Of a DNA stretch of 64,000 nucleotides, positions 1 through 7,640 are shown piece by piece. Source of the stretch: Planctomycetota bacterium. GTDB lineage: Bacteria > Planctomycetota > Planctomycetia > Pirellulales > PNKZ01. Where the stretch lies: contig JAFEBQ010000009.1 in assembly GCA_018242585.1 (NCBI GenBank), forward strand, positions 1-64,000. Direction: 5' to 3'. A program made the position numbers and the translations under genes. The notes under the pieces are model-generated. The model did no database searches. It was not told where the DNA came from and was given only the letters and a program-made list of their open reading frames with translations. Each line of letters starts with the position of its first letter. Positions within the stretch are counted from its first letter, which is position 1.

Positions 1-26
1 ATTTAAGTCAATAACAGGCTCTAGTA

Positions 27-446
27 ATGACGCCGCAACAGGCAAATCAGCAAGAACGTGCGCCGGCGCAAGCCGCCGTGCCACGAGGGCCAGAACCCTT
101 GCTCTTCGATATGAAGAATGCGCTCCGGCGCGTGAATGACAACACGCGACTCATGGCCGAGTTGATCGCGTTTTTCTGTGAAGATTCGCCGGTGCTGCTA
201 ACGCGCATCGACGACGCAAAGGCCGTGGGCAACGCGGCCGACGTGGGGCGCGCGGCACACAGTCTGGCAGGCTTGTCGGCCACGTTCGATGGCCATTGCG
301 TGCGCGAGGTGGCGCTCCGCGTGGAGGAATTGGCCGATCAGGACCGTCTGGCCGACGCGACGACCGACATCGAACTGCTCCGCCAAGAAGTCGATCGTCT
401 GTGCGCGGCCTTGAGAGCCTTCCCACTTTCGGCCTCGGCGACCTAG
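27..446 (+). CDS. Free-standing histidine phosphotransfer (HPt) protein
   Basis: The protein has 139 residues and is a single four-helix HPt domain after a short Gln/Ala/Pro-rich leader. The phosphoacceptor is His78 in RAAHSLAGLSATF, the counterpart of the usual AHSLKG motif; the Lys that commonly follows is Ala here. HPt proteins shuttle phosphate between receiver domains in the cytoplasm. An in-frame stop at 12-14 shows that the gene begins inside the window rather than being the tail of a larger kinase. It converges on the NtrC-type regulator 40 bp away, and a hybrid kinase with a C-terminal receiver lies beyond that. I infer that it may link the two; nothing in the sequence proves it. The fold is clear, the partner is a guess. 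Confidence 0.85.
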   Translation: MTPQQANQQERAPAQAAVPRGPEPLLFDMKNALRRVNDNTRLMAELIAFFCEDSPVLLTRIDDAKAVGNAADVGRAAHSLAGLSATFDGHCVREVALRVEELADQDRLADATTDIELLRQEVDRLCAALRAFPLSASAT

Positions 447-485
447 CGGTGTCGTCCGCAGACGCCTTCTCGTAAGCGCGACTGT

Positions 486-1952
486 CTAGACGGCCGCGCC
501 GTTCACCGCGACCGCGTCCTCGATTTGCACGACGTGATCGATGGAAATGCCCAGGGCGTGAATCTTGTTGCGCAAGCTGCCGCGGGTGATGCCCAACATC
601 TGCGCCGCCTTCGACTGGTTGCCGTGTGTAATCGACAAGACGCGCGTGATCAAATACGCCTCCATCATCGCTTGCGTCTCGGCGAACAATTGATGCGAGT
701 TGGCGCGCAGGCGTTCGTCCAAGAAAGCGGCCAGGTCGCGGTTGGGAGACTCACTTGCCGCCGCGCCGCTGACGGGCTTTGGCGAGCCACGCAGCTCACT
801 GGGGAGCGCGTCGGGCATGATCACGGGGCCCGTGGTCTGCAACAGCGCCTTGCGCAGCACGTTTTGCAACTCGCGGACGTTGCCGGGCCAGGCGTAGTGC
901 GTCAGCAGTTCCAGCGCTTCGGCGGAGAAACCATGCACGTCCTTCCCCATTTGGCGCGCGAAGCGCTCGAGAAAATGCTCCAACAGCATCACCAGATCGG
1001 CCTCCCGCTCGCGCAGCGGAGGCAACGTGATCGAAAAGTCATTCAATCGATAGAACAAATCAGCGCGGAATTTTTCCTCGCCCACCAGTTGGTCCAGCGA
1101 GCGATTCGTGGCGGCGATGATTCGCACATCGCTGTTGATGGTTTCGTTGCCCCCCACGCGTTCAAAATCGTGTTGCTGCAAGACGCGCAGCACCTTGGCC
1201 TGGACCATTGGCGACATATCGCCGACTTCGTCCAGGAAAATGGTGCCGCCGTGGCACTGTTCGAACTTGCCAATGCGCCGACGGTCGGCGCCAGTGAAGG
1301 CCCCTTTCTCGTGGCCGAACAACTCGCTTTCCAACAATGTCTCAGTCAGCGCGGCGCAATTGACGGCCAGGAATGGCCCCGTGGCGCGCTGGCTGTGATG
1401 ATAGATGGCCCGGGCGATCAACTCCTTGCCGGTGCCGCTTTCCCCCAAGATCAACACCGTCACGTCTTGCGAGGCGACGCGCCCGACAGCCTTATAGACG
1501 TCGAGCATGGCCGGGCTGCGGCCGACAAGCCGCTCGGAACCGTCGTCTTCCATCTCGCCGTTGGGCAGGCCGACGGGAACCTGCATCAATCGCCGGCTAT
1601 CGAGCGCCTGCTCGACTTGCGCGCGCAGTTTGTTCAGATCAAGCGGCTTGGGGATGTAATCGTGCGCCCCCATCTTCATCGCTTCGATCGCCGTGTCGCT
1701 CGAGCCGCTGGCGGTGATGAAGATGATCGGCAGCTTGGCGTCGAAGGCGTGTATCTTTTGAAAGGTTTCCAAGCCCGACTCATTGGGCAGCACGACGTCG
1801 AGTAACACGACGTCGATCGGATCCTTTTCAAACAGCGCCAAGCCTTCGGCCGCGGAGGCGGCGGTTTTGACGTTAATATCGGTGTCGCGAAATGCCTCGC
1901 GCACCAGATGGACGACCGAACGGTCGTCATCAATGACCATGACATTGGGCAT
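486..1952 (-). CDS. NtrC/AtoC-family sigma-54-dependent response regulator
   Basis: The protein has 488 residues in three parts. The receiver domain (about 1-120) has its phosphoacceptor Asp52 in VVLLDVVLP and the conserved Lys in YIPKPLD. The AAA+ sigma-54 activation domain (about 143-375) shows the Walker A motif GESGTGKE, the sigma-54 contact loop GAFTGA and a Walker B region around FLDEVGDM. The C-terminal Fis-type helix-turn-helix includes GNQSKAAQMLGITRGSLRNK. Such proteins bind upstream enhancers and use ATP to open promoters held by sigma-54 polymerase. It is divergent from the hybrid kinase at 2380, and both genes have sigma-54-like elements in the shared intergenic region, so autoregulation is plausible. 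The length is normal for the family and all motifs are intact. Confidence 0.97.
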   Translation of the reverse strand: MPNVMVIDDDRSVVHLVREAFRDTDINVKTAASAAEGLALFEKDPIDVVLLDVVLPNESGLETFQKIHAFDAKLPIIFITASGSSDTAIEAMKMGAHDYIPKPLDLNKLRAQVEQALDSRRLMQVPVGLPNGEMEDDGSERLVGRSPAMLDVYKAVGRVASQDVTVLILGESGTGKELIARAIYHHSQRATGPFLAVNCAALTETLLESELFGHEKGAFTGADRRRIGKFEQCHGGTIFLDEVGDMSPMVQAKVLRVLQQHDFERVGGNETINSDVRIIAATNRSLDQLVGEEKFRADLFYRLNDFSITLPPLREREADLVMLLEHFLERFARQMGKDVHGFSAEALELLTHYAWPGNVRELQNVLRKALLQTTGPVIMPDALPSELRGSPKPVSGAAASESPNRDLAAFLDERLRANSHQLFAETQAMMEAYLITRVLSITHGNQSKAAQMLGITRGSLRNKIHALGISIDHVVQIEDAVAVNGAAV

Positions 1953-2079
1953 ATACCCCTCCCAAGTTGATGGAAGTTGGCGCCAAGCAACCCGCCTTGT
2001 TCGTGGACCCGCTTGGGTGACCGTTGCGTCCCGGTCGCCTATAGTTTACGCATTCCCGGGGTCGCGAGCCATGAAGGGG

Positions 2080-2095
2080 TGCAAAGATTGCGCCA
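2080..2095 (-). promoter_or_regulatory. Putative sigma-54 promoter of the NtrC-type regulator
   Basis: Read on the minus strand the site is TGGCGC-N5-TTGCA. It has GG at -24 and GC at -12 separated by exactly ten bases, and one deviation (G for A) from the TGGCAC-N5-TTGCW consensus. It would start a transcript roughly 115 nt upstream of the regulator. The 427-bp divergent gap 1953-2379 also holds the kinase-side element; I find no gene in that gap. Confidence 0.6.
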
Positions 2096-2245
2096 AACTA
2101 ATCCCCTTCGTGGCGCGAGGTGTAATAATGGCGACTGCTAAGCGCAGGATAACTTTGACGACGCTGGGACGATTTGTCGCAGTGCTACAACCACCGTGAA
2201 TTGCTCGTCGCGATTGATTTGTTGGTAACTGCCACGAAACCCACG

Positions 2246-2260
2246 ATGGCATTACCACTG
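2246..2260 (+). promoter_or_regulatory. Putative sigma-54 promoter of the hybrid kinase
   Basis: The plus strand reads TGGCAT-N5-CTGC with the diagnostic GG-N10-GC spacing. It deviates from consensus in the sixth base and in the first base of the -12 block. It lies about 120 bp upstream of the GTG start at 2380. Taken alone it would be weak; it gains weight from four similar sites in neighbouring intergenic regions. Confidence 0.42.
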
Positions 2261-2379
2261 CGCAATGTCACTCTCGGGAAAAATCCACGGTCGACATGCG
2301 CCAGTTGCGCAAGTGAGTTCACTCAACACTTTCACATGATCTGCTGGCACGAACTGGCGGCGATCGAAGGGGCGTAGTC

Positions 2380-4062
2380 GTGTTCGAGTTTTTATCTCGG
2401 CTGTTCGATACCTCCGATTTTCCAGCGCGCTGGCATTGCGGCGCCTGGACCAGCGGCCATGGCTGGCTCCATATCATTTCCGATCTGGGAGTCTGGGCAG
2501 CCTATGTCACCATTCCCTGCGTTTTGGCCTACTTTGCCATTCGCCGCCGCGATCTGCCATTTCGCTCGATCTTTTATCTGTTCATCGCGTTCATTCTCTG
2601 CTGCGGCACAACTCATTTGATGGAAGCAATCATCTTCTGGTGGCCGGCCTATCGGCTGGCGGGAGTAATTAAGCTGATCACCGCCTTGGTGTCGTGGGCC
2701 ACGGTGATCGCGCTGATCCCGACAACTCCCAAAATCCTCGCCTTGCGCAGCCCCCAGGAACTGGAACGCGAGATCGCCGATCGCAAGCGGGCAGAAGAAG
2801 AACTGCGCAAGCTGCACGTCGAATTGGAAGCTCGCGTGGCGCAGCGGACGACCGAATTGGCCCGCGCCAACGCCGCGCTGCAGGTCGAAGTGTCCGAGCG
2901 GTCCCATGCCGAGGAAGCGCTCAAGGAAGCTGATCGCCGCAAGGATCAATTCTTGGCGATCCTGGCCCACGAGCTCCGCAATCCGCTAGCGCCCATCAGC
3001 AACGCGCTGGAACTCTGGCCGCGGGTCGAGCATGACCATGGCCAGATGGAAATGCTCCGCACCATGATCGAGCGCCAGACGCGCCAGATGGTGCGCCTGG
3101 TCGACGATCTGCTGGACGTTTCCCGCATTACCCGCGGCAAAATCCAGCTTCGCTTGCAGCCGGTTGACGTGGCCAATATTGTCAACGGCGCGCTCGAAGC
3201 GGCCCGACCCTTGATCAACCAATGCGGCCATCAACTGACGGTCTCCTTGCCGGAACAGCCATTGTACATCAATGGCGACGTCGCCCGGCTGCTGCAGGCG
3301 TGTGGCAATATCCTCCACAACGCCGCGAAATATACGGGGCGTAACGGCTCGATTTGGGTCTCGGCCCAGCGCGAAGGGGAGCTAGCTGTCATCCGCATTC
3401 GGGACAACGGGCCGGGGATTCCGCCCGAAATGCTGGCGAAAGTGTTCGAGATGTTCACCCAGGTCGATCAAACGCTCGATCGCGCGTTCGGCGGCTTGGG
3501 CATTGGGCTGACGCTGGCCAAGACGCTGGTCGAAATCCAAGGGGGCAGCGTCGAAGCCCAGAGCGACGGCCCCGGTTGCGGCAGTGAGTTCATTGTCCGC
3601 CTGCCCGTCCTCGAACAGCCGGTGCCTGCGACCAGCCATCAAGAAAGCGCCCCCCCTGCCGCCAGCGGCGGCGTCCCATCGCATCGCATCGTGGTGGTGG
3701 ATGATATTTCGGCTTCGGCCAAGACGCTGGCCATGATGCTCAAGGCGGCTAACCAGGAAGTCGAAGTCTTTGTCGACGGGCCGACGGCCATCGAGGCCAT
3801 TCGCGCGACCCGGCCTGACATCGTCTTCTTGGACATCGCCATGCCAGGCATGGACGGTTATGAAGTCGCCCGCCGACTGCGGCAAATGACGGAACTGAAA
3901 GGACTGGTGATCGTTGCCCTGACGGGATATGGCCAGGACGACGATCGCCGCAAGACCCAGGCCGCCGGCTTTGATTATCACTTGGTCAAGCCAACGAGCA
4001 TCGACACCCTGGAGCAGTTGCTCTCGTGCATCCCCGCCGGCGATCATCCAACGCGACAGTGA
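2380..4062 (+). CDS. Hybrid histidine kinase with ETR1-like ethylene-binding membrane domain
   Basis: The protein has 560 residues with a GTG start. Three membrane helices (about 33-53, 63-84, 92-115) align without gaps to the ethylene-binding domain of Arabidopsis ETR1 at a constant offset of ten. All seven ETR1 residues that matter for binding (D25, Y32, I35, P36, I62, C65, H69) are present as D35, Y42, I45, P46, I72, C75 and H79; Cys and His are the Cu(I) ligands in ETR1. A coiled linker (about 126-188) follows, then a HisKA domain with His197 in ILAHELRNP, an HATPase domain with DNGPGIPPE and GGLGIGL, and a C-terminal receiver with its Asp in VFLDIAMPG. There is no GAF domain, unlike ETR1. 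The likely role is a membrane sensor that starts a phosphorelay. Ethylene as the ligand is inferred from the conserved site. Confidence 0.95.
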   Translation: MFEFLSRLFDTSDFPARWHCGAWTSGHGWLHIISDLGVWAAYVTIPCVLAYFAIRRRDLPFRSIFYLFIAFILCCGTTHLMEAIIFWWPAYRLAGVIKLITALVSWATVIALIPTTPKILALRSPQELEREIADRKRAEEELRKLHVELEARVAQRTTELARANAALQVEVSERSHAEEALKEADRRKDQFLAILAHELRNPLAPISNALELWPRVEHDHGQMEMLRTMIERQTRQMVRLVDDLLDVSRITRGKIQLRLQPVDVANIVNGALEAARPLINQCGHQLTVSLPEQPLYINGDVARLLQACGNILHNAAKYTGRNGSIWVSAQREGELAVIRIRDNGPGIPPEMLAKVFEMFTQVDQTLDRAFGGLGIGLTLAKTLVEIQGGSVEAQSDGPGCGSEFIVRLPVLEQPVPATSHQESAPPAASGGVPSHRIVVVDDISASAKTLAMMLKAANQEVEVFVDGPTAIEAIRATRPDIVFLDIAMPGMDGYEVARRLRQMTELKGLVIVALTGYGQDDDRRKTQAAGFDYHLVKPTSIDTLEQLLSCIPAGDHPTRQ

Positions 4063-4252
4063 CGCCAAATGGCGACGCGCATTGGTCGAACGACGACCAA
4101 CATGGATTCCCATTTCGCAGCGTCGCCATCGTTAAACAAGGCATTACTAAATTCTCACAATTGCGTCGCAATGACTTTCTCGCCGAGGAATCTTGGACAT
4201 TTTGTGGCGAATCTCGATGCAAGCCCAGCCGACACCAGGCGATGATTCGCTT

Positions 4253-4268
4253 TGGCACATAACATGCA
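4253..4268 (+). promoter_or_regulatory. Putative sigma-54 promoter of csrA
   Basis: The site reads TGGCAC-N5-ATGCA. The -24 block is perfect and preceded by T, GG and GC are ten bases apart, and the -12 block has A for its first T. It would start transcription about 100 nt upstream of csrA. It lies in the 315-bp gap between the hybrid kinase and csrA (4063-4377), where I see no convincing gene. Confidence 0.5.
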
Positions 4269-4377
4269 TGTTCCGCCGGGCAATGTTGCGTGGACCGCAA
4301 CGATGGTCGATAGCGATTTGGCTAACGACCCGGGGCCTTTTGGATTCGGCTGGGGAATTGATCTCGGAGGAGCCGCG

Positions 4378-4575
4378 ATGTTAGTGCTATCTCGCAGGAT
4401 CGGTGAGGAGATTGTGATTGACGGTTCGATTGTCATCACCGTATTAGGCTCAGGCCGCGAACGGGTTCGCATCGGCTTGACCGCTCCCCGCTCGGTGCGC
4501 ATCGATCGTAAAGAGATTCAAGACCGCCGCGAACAGCACGCGCCAGAGGAACTGGCGGTAGCTACCACGGCCTAG
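4378..4575 (+). CDS. csrA: Carbon storage regulator CsrA
   Basis: The protein has 65 residues and begins MLVLSRRIGEEIVIDG, the hallmark CsrA N-terminus. The family's RNA-contacting strand region follows as GLTAPRSVRIDRKEI. A reading frame stays open upstream to 4252, but the family start is at 4378, with a GGAGGAG ribosome-binding site at 4366-4372. CsrA dimers bind GGA motifs near ribosome-binding sites and repress or stabilise mRNAs for motility, biofilm and carbon storage. No fliW neighbour or CsrB-like RNA is visible here. A sigma-54-type element lies 110 bp upstream, so expression may follow the nearby NtrC-type activator. Confidence 0.97.
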   Translation: MLVLSRRIGEEIVIDGSIVITVLGSGRERVRIGLTAPRSVRIDRKEIQDRREQHAPEELAVATTA

Positions 4576-4783
4576 GACGGTCTCGGCCAACCAGGCGGCA
4601 CATCACTCCAAAGACTTACGACACCAAGAGTCTGCGCCGCGGGGGTCGTGCGGTGATGCACGTCGCCGTTGATGGTGTCGCTGGCTTGCTCCGCCAGCGA
4701 TGCCGGTCGTTTGCCCCTGGCTTTATCCACGGCAGACAAAACTGCTTTGTTTCCTCGAGACACTCAAGCCCCTGGCATTTGAA

Positions 4784-5071
4784 ATGATCCCTCTTTGCAA
4801 CGCCACTCAGTCGTTCGACGGCGAAGTCACTTTGGCTCAAACCCGCGACGAAATGCTCAAGCAAATCATTCACTGCTCGCTTAGCCAGACAGGCTACACC
4901 TATTTCCGCAAACTTGACGTTTCGGTCAGCAGCGGGATCGTCACCCTAGAGGGGTTGGTGCCGAGCTACTACATGAAGCAGAAAGCGCAAGCGGCCGTGC
5001 TGGCCGTCGCGGCAGTGGTGGCGTTGAAAAACAATCTGCTGGTCGGCAAGCCGAGCGAGCGGGCGCGTTGA
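4784..5071 (+). CDS. BON-domain protein
   Basis: The protein has about 95 residues from the ATG at 4784. The frame is open back to 4700, but that extra stretch does not look like protein. The C-terminal two thirds match a single BON (OsmY/nodulation) domain: a Leu-rich helix, then strand LDVSVSSGIVTLEGLV, then an Ala-rich helix ending in VVALKNNL. BON domains are small lipid- or protein-binding folds found in osmotic-shock and envelope proteins. No signal peptide is visible, so the location is uncertain. There is no clear Shine-Dalgarno, which leaves the start ambiguous. It is convergent with the DUF1571 gene, 18 bp apart. Confidence 0.75.
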   Translation: MIPLCNATQSFDGEVTLAQTRDEMLKQIIHCSLSQTGYTYFRKLDVSVSSGIVTLEGLVPSYYMKQKAQAAVLAVAAVVALKNNLLVGKPSERAR

Positions 5072-5089
5072 GGCCGGATAGTTGGCGTG

Positions 5090-6082
5090 TTATTCCGAAT
5101 CACGCCATTTACGGAAGCCATATGCCTGGTTCGACGTGCTGAAGTCGTCGTCGGTCAGCCCCAGATTGGTCGTCAGCCGCTCGTAGGTATAGTCATCGAT
5201 TCGTGGTCGCGTGCCGCTGGCCGTGGCGGGCCAGCCGTCGCTTTCGTAGCGGATGGGCAAATTGGTTTCCAGATCGATATAGATCCGGGCCACGTGAAAG
5301 GTAAAGTGATCCTGCCGCCATTGATGAGTGATTTCCAGGCAAGCGCAACCTCGCCCGTTGACCGTTTCGCCGGAAACTAACCGAACCGCGCAGTCGTCGT
5401 GCCGCAGGTCTTGTTCGCCAACTTCGATCAATTGCTCGATCAATCGCCGGATGCCGACATCGGTGATCGGATGTCCGCAGGCTTGGGCGATCGGGTTGGT
5501 GGGTTTGAGTTCGACCACGCCCAAAAGCGATCCCTTCAATCCCGGCGGTCGAGCCAGCAACTTGCCGTTGTGCTGCCCCACCACGTAGAGGCACTCCTGT
5601 CCTTTCACGGCAACCGGCGCCAGAAAACGCAAGTAGACGCTGAAGGGCTCATGTCGCACTTTCATTTGAATTCGCTCACACTCGCGTAATCGCCCATGGA
5701 CGAGTTCGCGCCGCACCAGAATGGCTGAGTAGTCCCTGATCTGCTTGATGTCGGCCAGCTCCGCTCGCGCCCAACGTAGCACCGGATTCAATGGATGCTC
5801 ACCCGGCCGCTTGCACAACGTCGCGGCGATGCGCGAGTGAGCTCGCGCCGCTTCTGGGCCCAACGCGCCGTTGAGCGCCGTCGACTGGCCGCCAGCCATC
5901 ACTCGTGGCGCCGGTTCGACCTTGGGTACGTCCGTAAGTGAGACTCCGGGACGATTGGATTCTTGGGCGCGGGCGCTGAACCAGGCTTCGTTCACACCGG
6001 CAATCCACGACATCGTTGCTAAACAACCAATGGCGAGCAGCAGTCCCAGCCGCGTGCGACTTAGACACAGAAGACGGTTCAT
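5090..6082 (-). CDS. DUF1571 family secreted protein
   Basis: The protein has 330 residues. An N-terminal signal peptide or membrane anchor (about 10-32) is followed by a Pro-rich stretch and a conserved globular part (about 85-325). I recognise this part as DUF1571, a family seen almost only in planctomycetes; its pattern resembles lipoprotein-carrier-like beta sheets, for example YSAILVRRELVHGRL, PFSVYLRFLAP and ETNLPIRYES. Conserved cysteines (CERIQMK, KGQECLYV, GRGCACLEI) suggest an oxidising extracytoplasmic location. The biochemical function is unknown. It is transcribed alone, between the BON gene and the DUF1328 gene. Confidence 0.8.
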   Translation of the reverse strand: MNRLLCLSRTRLGLLLAIGCLATMSWIAGVNEAWFSARAQESNRPGVSLTDVPKVEPAPRVMAGGQSTALNGALGPEAARAHSRIAATLCKRPGEHPLNPVLRWARAELADIKQIRDYSAILVRRELVHGRLRECERIQMKVRHEPFSVYLRFLAPVAVKGQECLYVVGQHNGKLLARPPGLKGSLLGVVELKPTNPIAQACGHPITDVGIRRLIEQLIEVGEQDLRHDDCAVRLVSGETVNGRGCACLEITHQWRQDHFTFHVARIYIDLETNLPIRYESDGWPATASGTRPRIDDYTYERLTTNLGLTDDDFSTSNQAYGFRKWRDSE

Positions 6083-6245
6083 TGTTGCTATTCCTCAACG
6101 ATGCGCGTGGCTGGCGCACGTAACAAACATTTTTCCCAGCGACTGGCGCCAAGTTCCACGCCGTGGCACCAGCCCGACGGTGTCACTGCGAAATCATGCA
6201 GTTCCCGCGCTGGCCGGAACTGGGTATGCGGCCGCACGTTCGCGC

Positions 6246-6413
6246 CTAGACGATCGGACCTCGTCGTCCCACGAACAGACTCAGGACGAACAAGATCAAG
6301 AACAGCACGAATAGAACTTTGGCAATCTCGGCGGCCAGTCCGGCCAGCCCCGCAAAGCCGAAGAAGGCGGCAATAATCGCGATCACCAGAAATGTGAGTG
6401 ACCAACTTAGCAT
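6246..6413 (-). CDS. DUF1328 (YtjA-like) small membrane protein
   Basis: The protein has 55 residues: it begins [20 protein letters not shown] and ends FVGRRGPIV. It has the typical DUF1328 layout of two hydrophobic helices joined by a Gly/Ala-rich turn ([13 protein letters not shown]). The family is a set of tiny inner-membrane proteins of unknown function, often linked to stress. A GGAA ribosome-binding site precedes the ATG. A strong sigma-54-like element lies about 80 bp upstream (6492-6506), which suggests that it belongs to the local sigma-54 set. It is short enough to be missed by gene callers that use a length cut-off. Confidence 0.9.
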   Translation of the reverse strand: MLSWSLTFLVIAIIAAFFGFAGLAGLAAEIAKVLFVLFLILFVLSLFVGRRGPIV

Positions 6414-6491
6414 GATCCGGGTTCCTTTCGCTTCTCAATCGATGACTGAGGACTCAGGGTGCGCGAGCACAAGGCCCCGGTTTGCTAGAAG

Positions 6492-6506
6492 GCAAAAGGC
6501 ATGCCA
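6492..6506 (-). promoter_or_regulatory. Putative sigma-54 promoter of the DUF1328 gene
   Basis: The minus strand reads TGGCAT-N5-TTGC with GG-N10-GC spacing. The only deviation from the core consensus is the sixth base. The predicted start is near 6480, giving a leader of about 67 nt before the DUF1328 ATG. It is one of the two best matches in the window. Confidence 0.62.
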
Positions 6507-6904
6507 CGCGCGCATTCTTTTATCACTCCAACGCACATGCATTCGGCACGGAAGGTGCATCATCTGGTTCTCAGTGAGATCGAGCGAAATGCGTCGAATC
6601 ACCAACTGATGATGGGAGCGCGAAGCGCGGGGAAAACGCTCCGGCGCTACGCAACCAAGAGGACCACACCTTCGCAATACACCCCTGAGGAAACATCAAA
6701 AAAGCGGTTCGCCGTGCTGTCAGGCCGCGCGACATTATGCCCCGGTCGCAAGGCCGAAACGGCACGGCGGCCGCGTTTGTTTTATTGGGCAGGAATGATT
6801 TCGCCCGAGCGCGAGTAGCGGGGAAGGACGAGAAGAAACGTCCATCTGGCCCTGGAAGTGGCCGACATTTGTCGCTGGCCTTTGACGGGCCGCACGTCGT
6901 TGAC
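6507..6904. other. Intergenic stretch without a supportable gene
   Basis: The region lies between the DUF1328 promoter and the stop of the receiver gene. Several open frames cross it, the longest on the plus strand at 6501-6818, but none has a recognisable domain, a good ribosome-binding site or protein-like composition. I see no clear terminator. Confidence 0.5.
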
Positions 6905-7309
6905 CTAGTCGTCAGTGGCCGGGCTCGCGCCGGGCGGGCCGACCAATTCGCGGACCACGCGCACCAGTTCGACGGCATTGACTGGCTTGGCAACCACATG
7001 GTCCAGGCCGCAATCAATGGCGGGAAAAACCTTGTCGATCGTGGTATACGCGGTCAACAGAATCCCGTGCATTTTAGGTTGCAACTCGTGCATTTTCTTG
7101 AAGACATCGATGCCATTCAGCGTTGGCATCTGATAGTCGAGGATCGCCAGATCGAATGTTTTGCGAGCAGCCAGCTTCAAGGCCACGTCCCCCGAACCGG
7201 CCGTGTCGATGTCGTAGCCTGCCATGGAGAGAATGCTTGAGACTGCGGCAATTTGGCCCCGATCATCATCCACCACTAACAGTCGTTGCGCCACCATACC
7301 TTCCCCCAT
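6905..7309 (-). CDS. Single-domain response regulator (CheY-like)
   Basis: The protein has 134 residues, or 130 if it starts at the second Met (7297). It is one receiver domain: an acidic pocket LLVVDDD, phosphoacceptor Asp in LAILDYQMP, a Thr switch in LLTAYTT, and the conserved Lys in VVAKPVN. There is no output domain, so it acts through protein contact or as a phosphate carrier. A Pro/Ala tail follows the domain. It is monocistronic, with a sigma-54-like element 50 bp upstream, which ties it to the NtrC-type activator and HPt protein of this block. The cognate kinase is not evident; the hybrid kinase at 2380 via the HPt protein is one option. Confidence 0.92.
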   Translation of the reverse strand: MGEGMVAQRLLVVDDDRGQIAAVSSILSMAGYDIDTAGSGDVALKLAARKTFDLAILDYQMPTLNGIDVFKKMHELQPKMHGILLTAYTTIDKVFPAIDCGLDHVVAKPVNAVELVRVVRELVGPPGASPATDD

Positions 7310-7358
7310 CAGGGGCCTCCCGATTCCTCAAAATTTACACGCCCCTCGGAAAGCTCTG

Positions 7359-7374
7359 AGCAATTTGCATGCCC
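7359..7374 (-). promoter_or_regulatory. Putative sigma-54 promoter of the lone receiver gene
   Basis: The minus strand reads GGGCAT-N5-TTGCT with exact GG-N10-GC spacing. The -12 block is perfect; the -24 block has G for the first T and T for the last C. The predicted start is near 7348, leaving a leader of about 40-50 nt. The rest of the gap up to 7640 shows no gene that I can support. Confidence 0.52.
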
Positions 7375-7640
7375 GGTTCAACGCCATCGGGACGCTCGAC
7401 AGGTGCTGATTGGGCGACAAAAACTACTTTGGGGGGTCAGCGCTGAGCCGAGACGACTTCAACGCCTTGTCAAAGGTAGCGATGCCGCGTTGTGACGCTG
7501 ATAGCTGGACACCAACCCTCGGATTGATCTTGCCCCAATCGATTCGAGCGGCTTGAATGGCCCCTCGCAATGGCATCGTCTGGCGTGCCGACGACCGGCT
7601 TGGCCGCGACGCTACCACATACTTCAAGGATGAACGTGTC

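Noticed and set aside
525-1805. 426-codon plus-strand frame across the sigma-54 activator gene
   Set aside because: It is antisense to a gene with every NtrC motif intact; its own translation is Gln/Ala/Arg-rich with no recognisable domain.
2130-2145. TGGCGA-N5-AAGC on the plus strand upstream of the hybrid kinase
   Set aside because: The spacing fits, but the -12 block AAGC lacks the required TTGC character; the site at 2246 is better.
4252-4377. N-terminal extension of CsrA
   Set aside because: CsrA begins MLVLSRR in the family, and a strong GGAGGAG site precedes 4378; the upstream codons overlap the putative promoter.
6543-6558. Another GG-N10-GC element on the plus strand (CGGCAC-N5-GTGCA)
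   Set aside because: No plus-strand gene lies downstream, and the match is weaker than the five sites oriented toward genes; probably chance.
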